In this document: positions 22,481 through 34,236 of the stretch, piece after piece
How positions within the stretch are numbered: position 1 is the stretch's first letter
How the letters are laid out: each line of letters starts with the position of its first letter
Assembly (NCBI RefSeq): GCF_016801865.2
Contig: NC_068939.1
Span: 147,600,715-147,664,714 of the forward strand
DNA from: Culex pipiens pallens
Taxonomy: Eukaryota; Arthropoda; Insecta; Diptera; Culicidae
Length of the DNA: 64,000 nucleotides
Direction of reading: 5' to 3'
Notes under the pieces: generated by a model
Databases searched by the model: none
What the model was told of the DNA's origin: nothing
The model's input: the letters and a program-made list of their open reading frames with translations, nothing else
Position numbers and translations under genes: made by a program

Positions 22481-24600
22481 TTCCCAACATTTTTGCATCA
22501 TTAGTTCGTTCATATAATTTTCCATACAAATTTGGCAGCTGTTCATACAAAAATGATGTGTGAAAATTCAAAAATCTGTATCTTTTGAAGGAATTTTTTG
22601 ATCGATTTGGTGTCTTGGGCAAAGTTGTAGGTATGGATACGGACTACACTGGAAAAAAATGATAAAAGGTAAAAAAAAATTAGTGATTTTTAATTTAACT
22701 TTTTGTCACTAAAACTTGATTTGCAAAAAAACACTATTTTTTTTTTTATATATGTTTTTGAGGACATCAAATGCCAACTTTTCAAAAATTTCCAGGTTGT
22801 GCAAAAAATCTTTGACCAAGTTATGATTTTTTGAATCAATACATTTTTTTTCAAAGAATCGAAATATTGGTCGCAAAAATTTTTCAACTTCATTTTTCGA
22901 TGTAAAATTTAATTTGCAATCAAAAAGTGCTTGAAATTTTGAAAAAGTGCACTGTTTTCAAGTTATATCCATTTTACCCTAGTAACATTTTTAAACTTAC
23001 AGGTTTTATCATGGGTCTGAAAACCCTCATACGGCCTATATAGGCTTTTATGGCCTACTTAAAACCTAAAATGTTACTGGGGTAGGTAACTTTGTTGATA
23101 CGATCCTTAGTTGCTGAGATATTGCCATGCAAAGGTTTAAAAACAGGAAAATTGATTGACAATATTTTCAAATAAAATTAAATAAAGACAAACATTTCAA
23201 AAGGGCGTAATATTGAATGTTTGGTCCTTTTGAAATGTTAGTCTTGATATTAAATTTTTGAAAATATTTTTTTCGAAAAGATCGGAAAATTTCACGAATG
23301 TTTCATAACGTCATGATTCGAATTCCCGGACGCTATAAGTTCGCCTTATGAATGTCAAAACTGTGTTATTTGATGAACTCCAACATCAACTTTCATTTAA
23401 AGTTTGTTTGAACGCTGTAGTTAATGCCAAAACAATTAAATACAATAAAATTATAAGTTTACCAAAAATGCGAAACATTTCACTTGAAATATTTCATAGG
23501 CGTTCGAAGCACCGGGAAGGCATAGCAGAAATTTATGGTTACGATTTCCTTAAATTCTAGCAAATTTTTATATAAACTATCGATTGTTTTGATGTTAACA
23601 GCTTATTTGAGACCTAAAGAATGCCATTCACTAACATTTCAGTCCAAATTTGTGCGATTCATAAGTAAAATCAAGTGTCCGGAATTCGAAGCAAAAGTGT
23701 CCGGATTTCGAATCAGCTTTTATCAATGTCCGGGATTCGAAGCACAACAAGTCATCTTAATTTTGAAATTCTGATGAAAAATTGTTTGAAAAGACATATT
23801 TTGCATGCATTTCCTTGAAACTGACTGTTTATACTACATCCTGATGATATTTCTACATTTCCAACTTATTACATGATTTTTTTTTCCAGCTATAACAAAA
23901 ATGATATGCTACTAAGTGTCCGGATTTCGAATCATGACGTTATTTTAACATTGTTTTCATATTTCAACACAGCTTTTCAAAATATTTTTTTCAAAAGTGG
24001 GCAAACTTGTGCTCTTATTTAAAAAAATTAAAAACTTCGACTATTTTCAAAAAAGTTACCTGATAACGGCTATAACATGAAAACGGTGCTTTTTATCAAA
24101 ATTTCACTACAGCACTTTTTGATTGCAAATTCGATTTTAAATCAAAAAATGAAATTGAAAATTTTTTGCGACCAATATTTCAAATTTTTTTGCCCATTCT
24201 GGAAATTTCTCAAAAGTTGGCATTTGATGTCCTCAAAAACATATCAGAAAATAAAAAAAATGTTTTTTTTGCAAATCAAGTTTCAGTGACAAAAAATGAA
24301 ATTAAAAATCACAAATTTTTTTTACCGTGTATCATTTTTTTTCAGTGTAGTCCATAGACACTGCCAAAGACACCAAATCGATCAAAACATTCCTTCAAAA
24401 GTTACAGAATTTTGAATTTTCACATATCATTTTTATATGGACAAACTTATGATGCAAAATGGCTTCTTTGGGCATACCGAAGGCACCAAAAAAGTTTCAG
24501 CCGGTTAATAATATCGGTCATTAAATTTTTTTTGTATTTTTTTTTTATAAAATGCAAAAAAAAAATCGAATGACCGAAATCTCAGAGAATTGCTCATATG
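22480..24600. mobile_element. Large foldback repeat, copy A, interrupted
   Basis: The right end reads CCGAAATCTCAGAGAATTGCTC, as in the complete copy at 58918-60155. Inverted blocks are present around TTTTTGTCACTAAAACTTG / GTTTCAGTGACAAAAA and around AACATTTCAAAAGGGCG / CCTTTTGAAATGTTAG. A 633-bp TA-flanked MITE (23308-23940) is nested in it. The left terminal part seems replaced by another element. There is no coding capacity. Confidence 0.7.
23308..23940. mobile_element. TA-flanked MITE, ACGTCATGATTCGAA family
   Basis: The ends are ACGTCATGATTCGAA and its exact complement (15 bp), followed inside by a CCGGAC block on both sides. TA borders both ends (23306-23307 and 23941-23942). Removing one TA and the element restores TTTCATATTTTAACA, which is found uninterrupted in the related sequences near 25987 and 59325. 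Inside, TGTCCGG(A/G)ATTCGAA occurs several times in direct and inverted orientation (for example near 23676, 23700 and 23729), like repeated transposase-binding sites. It is a non-autonomous Tc1/mariner-like element. Confidence 0.9.
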
Positions 24601-24604
24601 CAGG

Positions 24605-25068
24605 ATACAAATTTTGAGTTTCATTCGATTGTTTGAATGAAGATTTAATGAATACTAAATATAAATAAACAAAATAATACAATTTAAAAAAAAAAACTCA
24701 TTATTAATTTTTAATTTCATTAATCCAAAATGGATTCAGCCATATGTTTGTCAGATCTTCCAATTTAATAGAATTCTAGAACATATTTTTTTCAAATGTT
24801 TGGTCGTTTATCAGAGCCCGAATACCAAGTTTGAGCCTGATTGGTTGCAAATTCGAGCTTCCAAAGCAAAACCAACTTCAAAATAGAAACGATACATTTA
24901 GTTTTTTGGCACTTATGAGCTTGTTAACGATTTTTTTTAACCGAATGAGCTTATTTTTCGTTATCTAAGAGACTTCAAATGATTCGTTGTTGAAATTCAG
25001 TTATTCTATTTACTATTCATTATCAGCGATAATATGCGATAACTCATTTAAGTAACTACTAAAATAAA
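24605..25068. repeat. Dispersed repeat, paralogue of 11846-12298
   Basis: It aligns with 11846-12298 over its full length. It has an extra TCAGCGATAATATGCGATAA near 25025 that the other copy lacks. It serves as the empty site for the truncated CCGTAAA MITE at 12301. The remainder up to 25260 is AT-rich with no identified content. Confidence 0.7.
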
Positions 25069-25261
25069 CTTACACAAACTTTAAGTTTAACAAAAACTTT
25101 GAACAAAAATTATACCAGCTTAATTTGTAATATGATAGTAAAACAACACGAAATCGCCTAACATTTTCACAAAATACTGCAAATACCGAAGGGTCACTTT
25201 TTCCGATTTCGTGTGAGTTGACGGATAATTGCTCAAATTAAAAAAATTGAATTTCAGTGTG

Positions 25262-26620
25262 AGCAGTTCTCTCAGATTTCGGTCATTTTTATTTTTTTTT
25301 TGTATTTTTTAAATCCGACTGAAACTTTTTTGGTGCCTTCGGTATGCCCAAAGAAGCCATTTTGCATCATTAGTTTGTCCATATAATTTTCCATACAAAT
25401 TTGGCAGCTGTCCATACAAAAATGATGTATGCAAATTCAAAAATCTGTATCTTTTGAAAGAATTTTTTGATCGATTTGTGTGTCTTCGGCAAAAATGTAG
25501 GTATAGATACGGACTACACTGGAAAAAAAAAAATTGATACATGGTAAAATAAAATTTGGTGACACTTTTTTTAATTTTTTGATATGTTTTAGAGAACATC
25601 AAATGCCAACATTTCAGAAATTTCCAGCTTGTGCAAAAAATCTTTGACCGAGTTTTGAATTTTTGAATCAATACTGATTTTTTCAAAAAATCGAAATATA
25701 CATCGCAAAAATATTTCAAATTCATTTTTCGATGTAAAATAAAATTTGCAATCAAAAAATACTTCAGTGAAATTTTGATAAAGAGCATCGTTTTCAAGTT
25801 AAATCCTTTTTTATGTGACTTTTTTGAAAATAGTCGCAATTTTTATTTTTTTTAAATGAGTCATTAAATCAAGACTAACATTTCAAAAGGGCCAAATATT
25901 CAATATTACGCCCTTTTGAAATGTAAGTTTAGTTTTAAAAATTTGGAAAATATTTTTTTCGAAAAGATCGGAAAATTTTACGAATGTAACATATTTTAAC
26001 ATTGTAAATCGGACCATTAGTTGCTGAGATATCGACATTAGAAAATGATGGATTTTTTGAGTGAGACTTAGAAAACATCAATTTTCCTGTTTTTAAACCT
26101 TTGCATGGCAATATCTCAGCAACTAAGGGTCTTATCAACAAAGTTCAAAAAAGCAAAATATAGAGAATTTTCTCAGCTTTTCAAAAATATTTTTTTTCAA
26201 ATGTAGGCAAACATGTGCACCAATTTAAAAAAATAAAAAACTGCGACTATTTTCAAAAAATTCTCCTAAAAATGGAATTAACTTGAAAACGATGCACTTT
26301 ATCAAAATTTCACTGAAGTACTTTTTGATTGAAAATTAGATTTTACATCGAAAAATGAAGTTGAAATTTTTTTGCGACCAATATTTCGATTTTTTTGAAA
26401 AAAATCTGTATTGATTCAAAAATTCATAACTCGGTCAAAGATTTTTTGCACAACCTGGAAATTTCTGAATAGTTGGCATTTGATGTCCTCTAAAACATAT
26501 AAAAAATAAAAAAATAAAAATAGTGTTTTTTTGCTTATCAAGTTTTAGTGACAAAAAGTTAAATAAAAAATCACAATTTTTTTACCGTGTATCTTTTTTT
26601 TTCAGTGTAGTCCGTATCCA
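25262..26620. mobile_element. Large foldback repeat, copy B, right end missing
   Basis: The left end GCAGTTCTCTCAGATTTCGG and the following CCGACTGAAACTTTTTTGGT match copy C at 58918. The copy then runs through the centre of the palindrome and into the right arm (ACCGTGTATC ... CAGTGTAGTCCGTATCC). It stops at about 26620, short of the terminal arm. It holds several nested hairpins, including AACATTTCAAAAGGGC / GCCCTTTTGAAATGT near 25880-25925. No coding capacity. Confidence 0.75.
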
Positions 26621-26690
26621 TTGTACCCACCAGGAGCTCGCCCTCTCATTTCAACCACCCAAATAATTCCCACGGTCTGAACCCAGATTA

Positions 26691-26928
26691 GGGGAACTAT
26701 ACCCTTTTTCAGCCTATTTCTATTATCAGCCTATCAGCACTTTGAACATGAATTGCAGCTTTCATAAAGTGTTTTTGACTGTTCCAAAGTAATAAATAGC
26801 TCATATAAAAGTGAGCAAGCAACTCTCCATTGTTGATACATCTGAAAATGTTGATTTTAGTGGAAAACGGCAAAATTGATGAGAATTGGTCGAACGGCTT
26901 AGTGTGATTAAAATGGGTATATTTCCCC
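26691..26928. mobile_element. TA-flanked MITE, GGGGAACTATACCC family
   Basis: The ends GGGGAACTATACCC and GGGTATATTTCCCC are inverted repeats with one mismatch in 14. TA lies on both sides (26689-26690 and 26929-26930). At 238 bp it is non-coding. Diverged relatives are recognised near 8935 and 51768 from the shared ATAAATAGCTC ... GAGCAAGCAA block. Confidence 0.85.
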
Positions 26929-26930
26929 TA

Positions 26931-28012
26931 TCTCTCGACGACTGGCAATCCCAAAGCAAGCTTTTTTGAGGAAGGGCACACAAAAAAAGGAGGAAGCTCT
27001 CCGAGTTGGGCGCGTATAATCGAAAGTGGTTCGAGCGACGACACCCGGAAAATACATTATCCGTGATTTTTCCTACGACCCTCACCTCCACCCCACGCAG
27101 ATTTCATCTGTCATTCCAGCACTGGCTCTGAGACAGCGGAAAATCCGGCAGAAAAAAAAAGTCCATCGCCACCCACGGCGGAACGTGACTTGGCCACGAC
27201 CACGAGATTCGCAAGATTTTCAAGATTTTCGCTTGGGAAATGTTCTCAGAATTTTCGCAATTTATGGATTTTGTTGTAATTTTTATTATGTTTCCACTTC
27301 AAACTTTGAACAATACATTTTCTTTCATCATTTACAGAAGCAAAATATAAATTATAATTGATAAGAAACCTTTTTCTTCGTAACAAATACCGTTCTGCGA
27401 AAATCTTGAGAATTTCTTCTTTCCTCGTGAAAAAGTGAGTGAAGGAGAGTGTGGGAACGCACCAAAATAAAAGCGAAAATTAGATTACATGATTTTGATT
27501 GGATTTTTCTCATGTTGTAATTAAATTTCAAAACCAGCAGCCGCCAGAAACGCGTCTGATCCGCGTGGCACTTTTTTTGTGTTGTTTCCTCTTGCCAGAA
27601 ATTGAGTCTCCTCGCCTGAATTATCGAGGCCGAAATGAGAGGGGGCCCTAATTAGTGCTTTGGAAGCTTTGGATTTTGGAGAGGAAAGTTTTCCGGAGAG
27701 TGGATTTTCTGCCGGGGCTTTCCCCACAGTGCTGGTTACGCCAGATTATAATGGAAAATTGGCACGAGTTTTGAGAGTTGGGGGCTTTGCAATCTCGGCA
27801 GGAGGTTTTCATAATTTTATTAAGCAGTTCGAACCTAAACAAAGCCATAGGATGAACTCCAATTATGAAGGATGTTGTCTTTGGAGAGTTGTTGGAAAAG
27901 TTCTAGATACGCTAGATTGATGATGTTATATAGTTTCTTTGGTTTATTTTGCTCAGAAACCAAAACAATGCAAAAAATATATTATCAACTCTAACAAGAC
28001 AAGTCTACCTAA
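26931..28012. other. Unique DNA, no gene supported
   Basis: The composition is normal and no repeat partner was found. Open frames up to about 110 codons exist, but they overlap on both strands and have no recognisable domain. An AAGTC pentamer run at about 28013-28030 marks the transition to the 7-bp array. Confidence 0.45.
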
Positions 28013-28053
28013 AGTCAAGTCAAGTCAAGTTTAACTAAACAAAAACCAACTTT

Positions 28054-28316
28054 ACAACAACAAACAACAAACAACAAACAACAAACAACAAACAACAAAC
28101 AACAAACAACAAACAACAAACAACAAACAACAAACAACAAACAACAAACAACAAACAACAAACAACAAACAACAAACAACAAACAACAAACAACAAACAA
28201 CAAACAACAAACAACAAACAACAAACAACAAACAACAAACAACAAACAACAAACAACAAACAACAAACAACAAACAACAAACAACAAACAACAAACAACA
28301 AACAACAAACAACAAC
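28054..28316. repeat. 7-bp tandem array (AACAAAC), about 37 copies
   Basis: The array is almost perfect over about 263 bp. Because the unit is 7 bp and contains no stop codon in any phase on either strand, all six frames stay open. The predicted proteins of about 90-120 residues on the minus strand (repeating LLFVVCC) are therefore artefacts. Confidence 0.97.
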
Positions 28317-28958
28317 AGCACTCTTTTATTGGACCAAAATATAGAATAAAAAGTATCGAATGTCCCGTCAAGGCTCAGTTCCCCGAAGGCACTCACTTTT
28401 TCCTCGCCCAAACAATTTCAATCGATTTTACCTCAGGGACGCAATCAATTTCGATAAAAACCCATCCATCTGCACTCCCCAAATATCCTGTTCTGACCGA
28501 GGCTCGCCCCGGTTAGCACTAATTTCCCCCCGAAAGGTATTATCTCCGGCAGACCCTCTTCACGCTGGAGTGACAGTTTCGGATGTACCACGTGCCATGG
28601 GTTCCATTTTTAGGCACTAATTCGCCGCCCGAGAGCTTATTTACAACCAGAGCTCTCTCGTTACGTAACTGACCGTTGGGCGAACCAGTCTGGGACTTTG
28701 AAAGCAGCCACAAAGCTATCGATTTAACGTAACAAACGGCGAATGGACAGTTAATGCTGGTTCGACTGACGACATGGACGAATAAAATCGTTGAATTTGT
28801 TTCGTATTCAGATTTGTCCCCAGGATTTGTCCGTGCAGGTGGGATTTGAAGGTTATTGTGCAGAAGGCAGCTTTGTGCAATTTAAAGAAATCACGTGAGT
28901 GTGCTTTTAAATGTTTTGTCTGGTTCTTCTAAGTTTAGTTTTGAGTTTGTTTTCGTGA
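28317..28958. other. Unique DNA of normal GC content
   Basis: No repeat partner and no convincing gene. A short open frame (28360-28620) has mixed composition but no recognised domain. This region could contain regulatory or conserved non-coding sequence. Confidence 0.4.
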
Positions 28959-29020
28959 AATTCTTATTGTTTTTTATTTAGAATTTCTTGATTGTTTCTA
29001 TTGTTTGTCGTCTATTTTTA

Positions 29021-30112
29021 TTCTTGAATTTCTTGAATTTCTTGAATTTCTTGAATTTCTTGAATTTCTTGAATTTCTTGAATTTCTTGAATTTCTTGAA
29101 TTTCTTGAATTTCTTGAATTTCTTGAATTTCTTGAATTTTTTGAATTTCTTGAATTTCTTGAATTGATCAAATTTATTGAATTTCTTGAATTTCTTGAAT
29201 TTCTTGAATTTCTTGAATTTCTTGAATTTCTTGAATTTCTTGAATTTCTTGAATTTCTTGAATTTCTTGAATTTCTTGAATTTCTTGAATTTCTTGAATT
29301 TCTTGAATTTCTTGAATTTCTTGAATTTCTTGAATTTCTTGAATTTCTTGAATTTTTTGAATTTCTTGAATTTCTTAAATTTCTTGAATTTCTTGAATTT
29401 CTTGAATTTCTTGAATTTCTTGAATTTCTTGAATTTTTTGAATTTTTTGAATTTCTTGAATTTCTTGAATTTCTTGAATTTCTTGAATTTCTTGAATTTC
29501 TGGAATTTCTTGAATTTCTTGAATTTCTTGAATTTCTTGAATTTCTTGAATTTCTTGAATTTCTTGAATTTCTTGAATTTCTTGAATTTCTTGAATTTCT
29601 TGAATTTCTTGAATTTCTCGAATTTCTTGAATTTCTTGAATTTCTTGAATTTCTTGAATTTCTTGAATTTCTTGAATTTCTTGAATTTCTTGAATTTCTT
29701 GAATTTCTTGAATTTCTAAAATTTCTTGAATTTCTTGAATTTCTTGAATTTCTTGAATTTCTTGAATTTCTTGAATTTCTTGAATTTCTTGAATTTCTTG
29801 AATTTCTTGAATTTCTTGAATTTCTTGAATTTCTTGAATTTCTTGAATTTCTTGAATTTCTTGAATTTCTTGAATTTCTTGAATTTCTTGAATTTCTTGA
29901 ATTTCTTGAATTTCTTGAATTTCTTGAATTTCTTGAATTTCTTGAATTTCTTGAATTTCTTGAATTTCTTGAATTTCTTGAATTTCTTGAATTTCTTGAA
30001 TTTCTTGAATTTCTTGAATTTCTTGAATTTCTTGAATTTCTTGAATTTCTTGAATTTCTTGAATTCTTGAATTTCTTGAATTTCTTGAATTTCTTGAATT
30101 TCTTGAATTTCT
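29021..30112 (+). repeat. 9-bp tandem array (TTGAATTTC), about 120 copies
   Basis: The array is nearly perfect over about 1.09 kb. Variant units occur at about 29137, 29161-29180 (GAATTGATCAAATTTATT), 29378, 29436-29450, 29502, 29617 and 29717, and an 8-bp unit at 30061 shifts the phase. Two of three plus-strand frames lack stops, giving predicted proteins of up to 380 residues made only of LEF or NFL repeats. They have no gene context and are rejected as coding. Confidence 0.97.
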
Positions 30113-30258
30113 ATAATTTCTTTAATTTCTTAATTTTGGATTTTTAAATCCCTAATCATCGATTTTTTTTTATTTCTGGATTTTTTTTTAATTTAATATT
30201 TTTTTTAATTTCCTCTTTTTATAACTTAATGTTTTGATTTTTTTAATTATCATTTAAT

Positions 30259-30474
30259 CAACATTTGAGAAGGGCGCATAAGCATTTTGACAGCTAGGAC
30301 TATTTTGCAAGTTCCAAGGAAACTATTATACAAAACCCGTAGTGTTGAAAGTTTGCCGTGGAGGCCAGCTATCGTTGTATATTTTTCGATTTTTGTGAAA
30401 AAGTTGCGTATTGTTTTGGAATTTGCAAAATAGTTCAAGCTGTCAAAATGCATACGCGCCTTTTTCAAATGTTG
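30259..30474. mobile_element. 215-bp MITE, CAACATTTG ends
   Basis: The ends CAACATTTGAGAAGGGCGCA and the complementary right end (30438-30474) pair over about 37 bp with four mismatches, and include GCATTTTGACAGCT. The pairing continues further inside (GCAAGTTCCAAGG near 30308 against TTGGAATTTGCAA near 30416), so most of the element can fold. No flanking duplication could be fixed. It sits just right of the 9-bp array. Confidence 0.75.
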
Positions 30475-32000
30475 CTCCAGATCTTGGGTTAGTTACATTT
30501 TTGTGGAATTTCTGGAAATCAAAGAAATTTTAGAATTCTAAAATTTCTGAAAATTTTGATTGTTTTTGAATTTTTAAAACTTTTTAATTTGTTATATAAA
30601 AATCTATTCAATTCTAAATTTCTTTTTTTTTGCTTTTTAAATATTTTTTTCCCAAATTTCAGGAATTTGCAGAATTTGGGGATTTTGAAGAATTTTGAAA
30701 TTCCAGAAATTCTTTAATGTTTTGATTAGTTTTGATTTTATTTAATTTCCGCAAATTCTTGAATTTTTTATATTTAAATGTCTATAATCAAGAATTTTTT
30801 TAAATTTTTTTTTGTTTTTTTCGATTTTTTATTTTTTTTTTTGAAATTGTAGAATTTTTGGAATTGAAGAATTTTATAAATTTATAAATATCCTGATTGT
30901 TTTTAGATTTCTAGAATTTTCAATATTTCAATCTCTTTAATTTTGAATTTCTTAATTTTTTTTCAATTGTTTTTACCCTTGAAATTTTTGAAATTTTAAG
31001 AATATTAGAATGACATTTATTCCTGAACATCTTAATTGTTTTTGAATTTCTTAAATTTCTGAAATTTCATGAATTTTGAATATTTCAATATCTTCAATTT
31101 AGAGTTTCCAATTTTTCTTTTTTTTTGTCTTTTACGAATTTTCGAATAACTTAATTGTTTTTAAATTTCTAACATTTCTTTAATTTAAATATTTTAATCG
31201 CTTTAATTGGAAAATGTTTGATTTTTTCAAAGTATTCTCTTTTAAGCTTGCTCGATTTTTCAAAATTTTTGGTATATTATAATTTTTCAATTTCAGAAAG
31301 AAAATCTTGAATGTTTTCGAATTTCTTAAATTTCTTGAATTTTAAATATTTCTATATCTTCAATTATTTTTTTTTGAATTATTCCAATTTTACTTTTTTT
31401 CCTTTGCTCGAATTTTAGAAATTTCAAGAATTTATGAAATATTAAGAATTTTAGAATTTCAATTAATTTTATTTCATTTCATTTTTTTTGTTGTTCAAGC
31501 ATAACTTGTATAAAGTTACTATCCTGAGCTAATATGTGGACTACCTACTGATTAATTCAAAGTTAAGAACAGAGTTTGCGGGTGCTTAAGGAAAAAAGTT
31601 ACAAAATAACCTTCGACATAGCTAATAGGTGGGGGATAGTTAGAGGAAAGGACTTTTTTTTAAATTTCGAAAATTAATGTTATTTTTTATATTTTTATCT
31701 TTTTTGATTGTTTATATATTCTTGAAATTTGTGGCATTTCTGGAATTATAGAACTAAAAAAAATCAAAAAAATCATTATTATCATGATTGTTTTTGAATT
31801 AAATAAATTTCTGGCTTTTTTTTAATGGAATGTTTCAATTTCTTCTTTTCAGAATTTCTTGATTTTTCCATTTTTTCTATTATTTGTCTTGCTTGAATTT
31901 TTGAATTTTCTGGACTTTTTCAAAAATTTGTAAAATTTTCAGATTTATAAAATTTTAGAATTTCCGCATGATTCGAGTTTCTCGAATATCTAAAATTTCT

Positions 32001-32610
32001 TGAGTAATTTAAGTTTTATAATTTTCAATTTCACCGAATTCTTGCATGTTACGGTGGCAAAAACTAGACTGTTGCTCCCGAGAGTCCTCGTGCCACAAAG
32101 ATCATCAGGAAAAGTGAGTATTTTCAAAACTGAATCACCAAAAAAAATTATTTGGACTTCTGATTGGAAAAAACGCCAACATTAAAATAAATAAATTCCA
32201 ATAAATTTTAAGGCATTATGCAAGCTTTCAACAGTTTCAAAACTTTAATGATTGTTTTCTGTTTATAAAAATCCTAACCGACCTTTACCCAACTCAGAAA
32301 TTTGATGTAAGGACTAAATATTTACTTCATCAAAAAGTAAGAAGGATTCCCAGATGCGCACCCACAAGAGAGAGAGAGAGAGACAGTGTACTTCCGCAAA
32401 GAAGGTGCAAATAAAAGAGGCCTGCTCCAGGGTGTGGGAAACCAGCGGAAGTTGCTACTCGCACGACGACGACTTCCTCCTTTTTTTTTGGAATATTTGA
32501 TCAGCGTAGGCGGGAAATTTATGGGCACCGGGGAAAGTTGAAAGTCATAAATTTTCAGGTGCTGCTGCCTCTGCCAGTCAGTCAGTCAGAAGTCGCGGTT
32601 TCAGGGTTAG
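32001..32610. other. Unique DNA with a short GA run
   Basis: No gene supported. A GAGAGAGAGAGAGA run lies at about 32369-32384 and a CAGT tetramer run (CAGTCAGTCAGTCAG) at 32575-32590, just before the second duplication copy begins. Confidence 0.45.
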
Positions 32611-34080
32611 GTTAGAGGTTGGATTTTATGTGTGTGACGGAGGGAAGTTTCTGCGAACTTCCTCGCGCGCAAAAAAAAAACGCAGAATTTTGATGTTTGC
32701 TTATTTTATGTTTTATGTGTGTGTGTTTAAGGAGGGAAATTTAACACCACGTGATGTTCCCGCTGGGAGGGAATTACGGCGAGAGTCGACCTGATGTTTT
32801 TATGCCACCACCCGTGCAATGTCTCATTTGGTGTGCCCCGGCGGGAATATGGAGTGATTATTTTGTCGTAACCTCAAATTTGCTACGGTTTGAACTGCAG
32901 CGTTTCATTTCCCGGCTGTAAAACTGCAACGCGGTGGTACAAGATGATGAAAACATAAACCGAGCTTATTGAGGTGTTGAGTTGATACCGGGAATTGTGG
33001 ATAGAAACTTTTTTAAAATATTTGACAAATTCTATTATCCATGTCCTCGTACATAATATGACAGAAATATCTGCTTGAAATTCCGATCGTTATAATTTAC
33101 GCCACCTTAATAACTTTTCCCCGACTCTACCTCGCAACAGTAACAACATCCGATGCCCGTCAGCAAGGTGGTGGCATCCATGTTTCCTGGCACGTTGGAA
33201 TGTTGTGGTTTTAATGTATGATTTAAATTTTTCCCACCAAAAGAGGGTTGGGGGTTGGGCCGCTCCTTTTTTCCGTCCACTCATTGGGGACTCATTATAA
33301 ATGGAAACTTTTCAGCCCCGGCAAGCACCGAACATGACGGGGCGAGGACTCGGGCTGAACTTTAATCAATTCTCGGCCGTCGGTGAAATTTTAACGAGCA
33401 CCCGCGTCGCGAAAACTTGTGTATTTTAAAAGTATGTTTTTGTTGGTATTCCCCGGTTGTCGTGTTTTTTCCCCGTAGGCACACCGTGAACCCTTTTTTT
33501 GCCATGCTTTTCATACCGCAAACGAGAGGCTTTCGGTTGAAATTCAGTTTAATTAACGTCCACTTGGAAACAGCGCTGCACGCGCGCACGGATCACGAGT
33601 TAATGGGGATTTTGAGAATAGGCAGAAATGAGTAGTTTAAATTTCATTTCATTATACTTGAATTGGAAAAATGCTAGTTTTGATCAGATTTCATAAACCA
33701 GCGTATTCAGTTTGTATTAAAGGATGATGAATAATTGCGGAAAAAGTGCGTTGAATGTTTTTCCCAACCAATATTTACAATAAACGCATAACTGTCCCGC
33801 CACTGTACACAATTGAATTCAATAAAAATCAGTAATCCTTTTTTATAGAAAAATCATAAATAAGATTGAAGATTCAAAGATTAAAATTGTGCACATTTGA
33901 TTGGTTACGTCAACATCATTATAATTCTATCGTTATCGTTATTGAACCTCGATAATTTTATCAACGATAACGAACGACAGCTCATTTTTGAAATTTTTCT
34001 AAAATTGACTAAATCAATCAACATAATGTTGAATGTTATATGCTCTTACGAATATTTTTTTTTTTTTCATGATGTGGTAA

Positions 34081-34236
34081 CCCGGGCAGTAGGTAATAAC
34101 AAAATTCACGTCATTTCAATAACAAATACTGTTAAAATAACAAAAAGTGTCATGGAGTATATTCACAAAATGCATCTTTGCATAAGAGTTTAATAACAGT
34201 TTATGTTATCATAACAAAATTTGTTATTGGTCTGAT
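34081..34236 (+). mobile_element. Left part of a CCCGGGCAG MITE
   Basis: It begins CCCGGGCAGTAGGTAATAAC and continues like the full copies at 43.6-49.8 kb up to TTGTTATTGGTCTGATAT. There it joins TTTGTATTTTGTCCACG of the poly-G MITE through a deletion. It complements the fragment at 20404-20614 in copy 1. Confidence 0.8.

Larger units (their letters stand above)
18937..22614 (+). repeat. Segmental duplication, copy 1
   Basis: The sequence starting GTTAGAGGTTGGATTTTATG is repeated in the same orientation at 32611-35989. Long stretches are nearly identical (for example 19200-19430 against 32870-33110). Differences are mainly indels. This copy has about 245 bp (20488-20733) and about 408 bp (20957-21365) that copy 2 lacks. 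It in turn lacks about 115 bp around 20410 that copy 2 keeps, and has no Helitron. Both copies lose similarity to each other after CGATTTGGTGTC. Short open frames conserved between copies show no family resemblance. Confidence 0.9.
28959..32000 (+). repeat. Decayed ~150-bp AT-rich tandem repeat region
   Basis: A degenerate unit of about 120-170 bp recurs along the region. It is recognisable by TGATTGTTTTTGAATTTCTT, then TTTCAATATCTTCAATTT, then a TTTTTTGTCTTT-like tract and CGAATTTT. Starts are seen near 30555, 30895, 31033, 31155, 31306 and 31784. The segment at 28960-29020 (AGAATTTCTTGATTGTTTC ... TTGTTTGTC) matches one phase of the unit (compare 31850-31910). The 9-bp array at 29021 therefore grew inside one copy. 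An island of different sequence lies at about 31490-31650, and a 215-bp MITE at 30259-30474. No coding function. Confidence 0.6.

Noticed and set aside
28015..28411. Cysteine- and leucine-rich minus-strand frames
   Set aside because: They are translations of the AACAAAC array in three phases, and all six frames are open there.
29005..30147. Open frame of 380 codons (LEF repeats) and two overlapping NFL frames
   Set aside because: The frames are produced entirely by the 9-bp array TTGAATTTC, which has no stop in two phases. There is no unique sequence, start context or partner.
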